Source: Linyphia triangularis
Taxonomy: Eukaryota; Arthropoda; Arachnida; Araneae; Linyphiidae
Assembly: GCA_963978545.1 (NCBI GenBank)
Contig: OZ021724.1
Coordinates: 27,517,933-27,581,932 of the forward strand
Reading direction: 5' to 3'
DNA: 64,000 nucleotides
Position 1 is the stretch's first letter. The number at the start of each line of letters is the position of its first letter. The position numbers and the translations under genes were made by a program. The notes under the pieces were generated by a model that was not told the origin of the DNA, did not search any database, and worked only from the letters and a program-made list of their open reading frames with translations. Below are positions 58,152-64,000 of the stretch, one piece after another.

Positions 58152-58915
58152 GGACACTTGACAGTCACCGACAAAATTCAAAAGTTGTATTTTCATCCAA
58201 CTTCAATGTCCTATAAATTATTTATTTCTCAAGGAATTTATAACCTTTTTTCACTCAATGTTTTGATAGATATTATTTTTAAACATAGCAATTGTGTGCA
58301 AAAATAATAATAAAATATTTAATACTTTGAGTTTGCAAGCATTTTTTGATATCATCTCAAAACAGTGATTTTCAACATATCTTGGTACACTTTCTAGACA
58401 AAATAGCTTATAAATATAATTTTTTTTTAAATTGCTAATGTTAAGTTAACACTTCGATTAACGATGATAACCCATTTTTGTAGACAATATTGCTTTCAAT
58501 GTTTATGGAAAAAAATTATATAATTTGTAAGAACTAGAAGAACATTTTTTTTTTTCTTTCATAAAATTCAACTTAAAAAAATATACACATATTTAAAATA
58601 AAAATGTTAGGTCATCACTATAGAACTCCCTTTTATACAATATTCTACTCAAAAACTAGACTGAAATATTGAATAGATTTTTTTAAAAGCGTACATAAGT
58701 GTTTAAAATCACTATTTCGAGTAAATTTAAAAAATTCCTTACACACTAAAAATATTAATTTCTTTTTATTACTTTTGCCTTATTATATTTGCAAATATCA
58801 AACTACAATTCAGCAAAATAAATTTTTAAATACGTTGAGAAATAAGTAATTTATAGGAGATAGAAGTTGGATGTAAATTCGGCTTTTAGCTTGTGTCGGT
58901 TACTGTCAAGTCCCT
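58152..58915. mobile_element. MITE with long inverted arms, TTAA target (copy 2)
   Basis: TTAA flanks both ends (58148-58151 and 58916-58919). The left arm starts GGACACTTGACAGTCACCG and the right arm ends GGTTACTGTCAAGTCCCT. The sub-terminal CATCCAACTTCAATGTCCTA and AATTATTT blocks are shared with the copy at 13,397. At 764 bp it is almost the same length as that copy (758 bp), but the sequences have diverged considerably, so the copies are old or belong to different subfamilies. Confidence 0.88.
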
Positions 58916-59094
58916 TTAAAGGGTTTTCGCGAGTGTTTTAGAAATGATATTACACTGAGATGTAATATAAAACATAAAATCAAAATTTTAGTATAAATAA
59001 TCTGTTATATGCATTGCCAATTGCAACTTTTTGAGCTTAGATCGAGTTATCATAGTGTTTGACCTCGAAGAACAAAAAATCCAGTCTGAACTAT

Positions 59095-59142
59095 GCCGCC
59101 CAAACGGTATAGTGGTTAGCTTGCTAGCTTCTAGACCGCGAG
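59095..59142 (+). mobile_element. SINE-A head fragment (3'-truncated)
   Basis: GCCGCCCAAACGGTATAGTG and GCTAGCTTCTAGACCGCGAGG match the first 48 bases of SINE-A. The match stops exactly where the decayed Tc1-like element begins (GCAAATTTGGCAG), so a later deletion or insertion removed the rest. Confidence 0.8.
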
Positions 59143-60329
59143 GCAAATTTGGCAGTTGAAAGCTGAAGGTAAGCTCGTTTCTTAAATTTCGACTGTTATT
59201 ATTTGACATGAGACATCTATTTATCGAGTTTTATAAAATGGATGCAAATACAAAGAAAACCGCAGATTTAGCAGGCTGCTTGAAGCGAGTAAACCCGATA
59301 ATCCTCGTATCCAAAAACTGTCGAGTGCCCAAAAATGACTGTTCGTGAAATTCAATACTCATTAGGACTTTCAATATCAAAGTATACAATTTGTAGGCGA
59401 AGTTTGGAAACAGGAATAATGGTTTATTGCAAAATGAAAAAGATACTAGCTCTGAAGCCATATTATAAGTCACCGAGAATGTTGTGGTCACGAAATCACG
59501 TGTCATATGGACCAAAATGGAAATCAGTGGTATTTAGAGGTGTGAAAAATTGAATCTGGTTAGTCTAGATGCCTGTACATCGTACTGGCATGACTTGCGG
59601 AAGGAACCTTGCCATTTATTTAGTCCCAAACCAGATGATGGCTCGGTGATGGTTTGGACTGCCTTTTGCTACACTGGACAAATGTCTTTGCACTCTACCA
59701 GTGGTCACCAAACGTCACAGAATTACACTAAGACATTGGAGGATAATCTGCTGTCATTTGTTGATCTTCAAGGAGGACCTTCATTTAAATTTAAGCCAGA
59801 CAGTTCTTCGATCCACACTATAGACAATACAAATGTCTGATTTAATTCTCAGAATTTAAAAGTTTTCGAATGGTCAGGGTATAGTCTAGATCATAACACA
59901 GTAGAGAATCATTGAGGCATCGTATGTAGCACAGTTTACAGAAATTCTTGACAATAATCATCTATAAATGAACCTAAGAGATCCATAGAAGATTTATGGT
60001 ATCAAATCGATCCCCAAACCATGCAGAATTCAGTTTAGTCGATGTAAACTCATACTTATGAAGTAATAAACAAGAATGGATTCCCGATTGAGTTTTGAAT
60101 CATGTTTATTTTAATTTAAGTTCATTTTTGTCTAAACTTTTGCGACAATGTTAATTTGTTTTGTTACCAATTAATGACTTATAATATGGGCAATTAATCT
60201 TTAAATTTATAATTACTGCAAAACATATATTGTTATACAACACTGAAGCTGTACAACGAAAATTGATAAAAATTTATTTTGAAATCTGTGTCAATTCGTT
60301 CATTGTCTAAACTTTTGCATCGCAGTGTT
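59143..60329 (+). mobile_element. Tc1-like element, 5'-truncated and decayed
   Basis: It holds a transposase pseudogene and, at the right, AATTCGTTCATTGTCTAAAC then TTTTGCATCGCAGTG, a Tc1-type end followed by TT. TTTGTCTAAACTTTTGCGAC also occurs internally at about 60,128, giving a repeated sub-terminal block. No left TIR was found, so the left boundary is approximate. Confidence 0.7.
59239..60096 (+). pseudogene. Tc1-like transposase pseudogene, nearly full length
   Basis: All parts can be followed across frames. The DNA-binding region is MTVREIQYSLGLSISKYTIC then RMLWSRNHVSYGPKWKSVVF. The first catalytic motif, expected as SDEK, now reads RGVKN followed by a stop, so the aspartate and glutamate are gone. 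After a frame change come YWHDLRKEPCHLFSPK, GSVMVWTAFCYTGQMSLH, SQNYTKTLEDNLLSFVDLQG and FKFKPDSSSIHTID (second catalytic D region, where DN is expected). The last part reads VFEWSGYSLDHNTVENH (third catalytic position, expected PDLNPIE), then WYQIDPQTMQN and YEVINKNGFPI. Many stops and frameshifts exclude function. Confidence 0.85.
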
Positions 60330-60461
60330 TCCTCAAAAACTAAAACGTGATTTTATTGTTCAATTTTCGAAATCCCAAATTAAAAGTGCCGGGTTTCTCT
60401 GTGAAAGCAAATAGACCGGGACCATATTAGGAATATACATTGTTCCATAATATCGCATTTA

Positions 60462-60685
60462 TAGGCTCATTCAGAAAGATATATCTAGCTTTGAAAAGAC
60501 ATAACTGCGAAACCGTAAGAGAAAGAAATAAGAGACAAGTGGTGTGCTGAATAGACAGGTGTGGAATTTTAAATACACCGGTTTGCAAAAATGATTGAAT
60601 GGGAGTAAATTTGATGAAGGATGCGTATGGTTTACCGATGTGGTTCATTTCCAGTATACCAAAACTGGTGAACTGGTAAAATTGC
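60462..60685 (+). mobile_element. Mariner-like element, 5' part
   Basis: It begins near TAGGCTCATTCAGAAAG, continues AAGACATAACTGCGAAACCG and TGAATAGACAGGTGTGGAAT, and reaches the core VWFTDVVHFQ. It breaks off after AAAACTGGTGAACTGG, where a second copy starts. Confidence 0.7.
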
Positions 60686-61870
60686 ATAATTTCAAAGTAG
60701 TGAGGCACAGAAAGAAGAAACAAGTGGTACTGTGGATAGCAGGGTCGTAGCCAGGATTTTTTTTCGGGGTTTGGGGGGGGGGGATATGCGCACCCATTTT
60801 CAGAAAGCATTTATAATATTGATCAATAAAATAATTGTTGAAAATACTCTTAAAAATAATATGCTTATTTAAGTAATTAATTAGTTAACTAATTAAATAT
60901 ACGGGGCTATTGACCGACATATAATTTCTTAGTAGGGAAAAAAAATCTAAATTCTATTTACTTTCACACACAACATTTGAAGAAAGTTTAGTTAAGCATA
61001 TATGTTGCTTTCTTCTATTGCTTTTTCTGAGGGAAAACTTTTACTTGTAACAAGACATCCCTAATTTCTTAAAAGTTAAAATGTATTTTCGAGGAAGGGA
61101 TATTTCCCTCCCTAGCTATGTCTGCGATGAATTCCCCCCCCCCCAAAAAAAAAAAATTAAATCTCGCAAAAACCACCATCCTCGTTGAAAGGTTCATTGC
61201 TGGGTAAATAAACTAGCTTCATTTATAATACATATTTTTTATTTGCCAGTGCTTTTCTAAGGTAAAACTTTTATTGCAATCAAAATTACTTGCAAACCCT
61301 ATTTCTTAAAAGTTAAAACATATTTTCGGAAAGAGGATATATCCCTCACTGCCTCCCGAAAATAAATATATAATTTTTTAATTTGATACTGCTTTTTCTG
61401 AGGTAAAACTTTTACTTGCAACAAAACATCCCTAATTTTTACAGGTTAAAAGGTATTTGGGGATTTCGGAGGGGGGGGGGGGGATATATCCTCATATCCC
61501 CTCCCCTGGCTACGCTTCTGGTGGTTAGACAGGTATGGAATTCTAAATACACATTTTTTTAAAATTGATTGATGGGAGTAATTTAATGACGACTGCATAT
61601 GGTTTACTGATTGGGTTCATTTGGACAGATATGTCAGTATACATAACTGGTGACTATATGATACTCAAAACCCCTTCTTTGTGTCTAGAAAATCCACTGT
61701 ATTTTGCAAAAGTGACTGTTTGGGCTGCGCTATTCTATAAAGGGATGATAGGGTTCTTTTTCACGAAGGAAACGATGAACTCATTTGTTTACATTTGGTT
61801 TTCACAACAATTTGCCGTCACATTTCAATATTGCTACCAACTTTTCAAACTGCAGTATTTAAAAACTGCA
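60686..61870 (+). mobile_element. Mariner-like element, split by a 781-bp hAT-type MITE
   Basis: The 5' piece (60686-60739: TAATTTCAAAGTAGTGAGGC, AACAAGTGGTACTGTGG) joins across the insertion to GACAGGTATGGAATTCTAAA at 61528. The core frame 61565-61909 includes FIWTDMSVYITGDYMILKTP, FAKVTVWAALFYKGMIGFFF and ETMNSFVYIWFSQQFAV. Its right end has decayed. Confidence 0.7.
60740..61520. mobile_element. Non-autonomous hAT-type element with internal tandem repeats
   Basis: The left end is CAGGGTCGTAGCCAGG and the right end, reversed, is CAGAAGCGTAGCCAGG. GTGGATAG (60732-60739) and GTGGTTAG (61521-61528) give an 8-bp duplication with one change. Inside, a block containing GGTAAAACTTTTACTTGCAA, CATCCCTAATTTCTTAAAAG and GGATATATCCC occurs three times (about 60,990, 61,240 and 61,385). 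Long G and C runs lie at the ends and middle. No transposase is present. Confidence 0.85.
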
Positions 61871-61909
61871 AATTGCTGTATTATATACCCTGGATATTCA
61901 TACATATAA
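61565..61909 (+). pseudogene. Transposase core fragment of the mariner-like family
   Basis: The longest uninterrupted reading of this family here, 114 codons. FIWTDMSVYITGDYMILKTP matches the block holding the first catalytic acid, and KVTVWAALFYKGMIGFFF follows. The DNA-binding domain and the later catalytic residues are absent, and the last 30 or so codons read into non-element sequence. Confidence 0.55.
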
Positions 61910-62619
61910 CTTATTATCTGGAAACTTGATTCAAGAACTAAAGTATCTCGAAGCTTGCATCCTTATCATTTACCATTGTTAATCGATGAGACAAAAAAGA
62001 TGGATATCCCTATTGAATGCTTACATTTACCATACATTAGTAGATTTAAGTAGCGACTGACAAATATAATCACTTAATTCCAAATGCGTACATTTTAATC
62101 TCTGAGTTATTTGAGCAAAATATTTCAGTCTAAAAATGAACGCTTTCTGTAATAAATTTTAAATGTAATAATGGAATAACAAATATAAAAATATATTAAT
62201 TGGATACTTTTAAGCAAGCAGTATTATATGAAGTTGAGATTGTTGCGTTAACATTTTTGTCACAAATGTTCTGAAATCAGAAATGAGTAGATAAATATAA
62301 TTTTAAAATATATTTCTTTTTATTGCGAGCTTATATAAGTTATTTGTTGTAGCAAAAGATGGAATGAGTAAGGAAATAATAAGTGCTATAAAGAAATAAA
62401 ATAAGTTTATTTTAAAGATATTAATATCATTTTTATTCTCAGTACCACCTTGTATTTTAAATCCTCACACGTATCAGTTATTAAAATATGACATGACAAT
62501 GAATATTCCAATTTTTATTTATGGATTAGGATACGAGAACAGTTGATAAGGTTAAGGAATTCGCTTACATTTTTAACAAAATCTACTTTAATAATAAGAA
62601 GAAGAAGCATGCACTAACA
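61871..62619. other. AT-rich DNA, nothing recognised
   Basis: Apart from a short match to the 53.4/54.8 kb repeat pair near 61,890-61,930, no gene or repeat is seen. Confidence 0.4.
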
Positions 62620-63801
62620 GTGTATAATAATAAAACAAGCTGTGTGTCTGTCTGTCTGTGGCTCTGTGGATCTATAGAAATCTACTTAAAATTGGAGTAA
62701 AGCTCTGAAATTTTCCGCATAAGTAGTTTTGACATTCTAATTGTATACATGTCAAACAGAATGTTAACATTTTAATTAGTTCTTTTTTAATTAATTTTTT
62801 AATTTTTTTTTACAAAGCGACTTCAAACAGAGATACAGATCCGAAATTTTCCACGTAACTAGTATTAGCCTTCTAATTGTAGTTTTGAAAAACAGAATTT
62901 TAAAATCTTGATTAGTTTTTTTTAATCAATTTTCTTAATTAATTAACAAATCTTTTTACAAAACGACTTCTAATACGGCTACAGCTCTGAAATATTCAAC
63001 ATAAGTAGTTTTGGCCTTCTGATTGGACTTTTGAAAAACAGAATTTTAAATTTTTATTTAGTTTTTTTTCATTAATTTTTTAATTAATTAATACATATGT
63101 TACAAAACGATTTCTAATAGGGCTATAGCTCTGAAATTTTTAACAGAAGTAGTTTTGGCCTTTTAATTGGACTTTTGAAAAACAGAATTTTAAATTTTTA
63201 TTTAGTTTCTTTTTAATTAATTTTTTAATTAATTAATTAATTAATTAATTAATTAATTAATTAATTAATTAATTAATATTTTACAAAAAGATTTGTTATT
63301 GGGCTGCAGTTCTTGAATTTTCAACACAAATAGTTTTGGCCTTCTAATTGAACTGACAAAAAGAACGTTAAAATTTTAATTTGTTTTTTAATTAATTTTT
63401 TTCACAAGAAATGACTTCTAATAGGCCTAGAGCTCTGCAAGTTTCTACATAAGTAGTTTTGGCCTCTAATTTTGCTTTCCACTAACACGTATTAAAATAA
63501 TCTTATAGGGGTGTTGTATTATTGTATTAACTTTTAATTTTTTTTCTCGACAAGGGAGAGGCTTCTTATATTAAGGCTGTACGTAGCAATTAGATTTTAG
63601 TGAGTGAAGCAAGCTTATGCTTACGCAGCAATGAACCTTTCAACGAGTGAATTAAGCCTGTGTTTATGTGTCAATGAACTTTTCAACGAACGAAGCGAGC
63701 TCAATTTTTGGTAGCGATAAACCCTTCTTGAGAGCGAACCGCCAAAAACTGGAACCTATTCACGAATGACAGATTTCCGCAACGCGAGGCCTCACAGCTA
63801 G
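62620..63801 (+). mobile_element. Helitron-like non-autonomous element, copy 2, with six internal repeats
   Basis: It starts near GTATAATAATAAAACAAGC, followed by a TGTCTGTCTGTCTG run, and ends GAGGCCTCACAGCTAG (CTAG, a CTRR-type end). Six units of about 125-180 bp carry CATAAGTAGTTTTGGCCTTC, GACTTTTGAAAAACAGAA and AACGACTTCTAATAGGGCT; the landmark occurs at about 62721, 62853, 63000, 63143, 63323 and 63448. The final 220 bases share the GAGTGAAGCAAGCTTATGCT and CGAACGAAGCGAGCTC blocks with copy 1. There are no TIRs and no coding capacity. Confidence 0.6.
63227..63278. repeat. (AATT)n microsatellite
   Basis: About 13 uninterrupted TTAA/AATT units inside the fourth-to-fifth internal repeat of the Helitron-like element; it accounts for the longer spacing there. 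Confidence 0.95.
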
Positions 63802-64000
63802 CTAAAATATTGCACATGTTAAAATTTCATAGCAAGGCACGGATATTCAACTAGTATGATACATTGCAACGGCGGTTTCAATATAATATTTTCATCCAGT
63901 GAATGTAACAAATTGCACTTTTCCTTAAGAAAACAACACATCTCTAATGATTAACTTCAGTCAAAGGTGATTAACTTTCAGTTTAAATAATGCTTTCCAA

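Overview
The window looks like a stretch of nuclear genome from an arthropod, most probably an arachnid such as a spider. This is an inference from its very AT-rich, intron- or gene-desert-like sequence, its abundant tRNA-derived SINEs, and its hAT (BED-finger), Tc1-like and mariner-like transposase relics. No species can be named from the sequence. I found no convincing intact host protein gene, rRNA or functional tRNA. Nearly every long open frame is either a transposase remnant or an accidental translation of a SINE, satellite or minisatellite.

Layout. 0.1-2.6 kb: a complete but mutated hAT transposon with matching terminal inverted repeats (TIRs) and a perfect 8-bp target duplication. 2.6-11 kb: mostly unrecognised AT-rich DNA with a small foldback at 5.8 kb and a 532-bp mariner-like element flanked by TA at 7.0 kb. 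11.0-12.2 kb: a 165-bp satellite whose monomer folds on itself. 13.4-14.2 kb: a long-armed TTAA-flanked MITE. 14.5-15.0 kb: a 46-bp minisatellite. 16.3-16.95 kb: three tandem units of a palindromic MITE. 19.0-19.9 kb: a nest of SINEs. 21.0-22.3 kb: a dead Tc1 element. 24.0-25.0 kb: two more SINEs. 26.5-26.9 kb: a 28-bp minisatellite. 29.5-30.7 kb: a 108-bp minisatellite that reads as open frame on both strands, enclosed by copies of a dispersed repeat. 34.1-34.5 kb: a possible solo LTR. 39.2 and 40.5 kb: two further TIR elements. 48.0-50.9 kb: a SINE followed by two diverged copies of an unclassified repeat (here called Rep-X). 51.7-52.6 and 62.6-63.8 kb: two Helitron-like elements with internal tandem repeats. 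53.4-55.1 kb: a mariner-like copy carrying a 460-bp insertion with terminal direct repeats. 56.5-57.4 kb: two opposed mariner-like copies, one hit by a SINE. 58.2-58.9 kb: the second TTAA MITE. 59.2-60.3 kb: a decayed Tc1-like transposase. 60.5-61.9 kb: mariner-like copies split by a 781-bp hAT-type MITE.

The most unusual object is the 460-bp insertion at 54,173-54,632. Its ends are direct repeats of about 120-128 bp that start TG and end CA, with a purine tract before the 3' repeat and a 4-5 bp target duplication, as in a TRIM (terminal-repeat retrotransposon in miniature). Each terminal repeat also contains a tRNA-Arg(ACG)-like segment with recognisable A- and B-box sequence, which suggests RNA polymerase III transcription. 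Several islands with higher GC (about 27.6-28.1, 37.6-37.9, 39.85-40.05, 53.0-53.4 and 57.5-58.0 kb) are not explained by any repeat seen here and could be regulatory DNA of a neighbouring gene.
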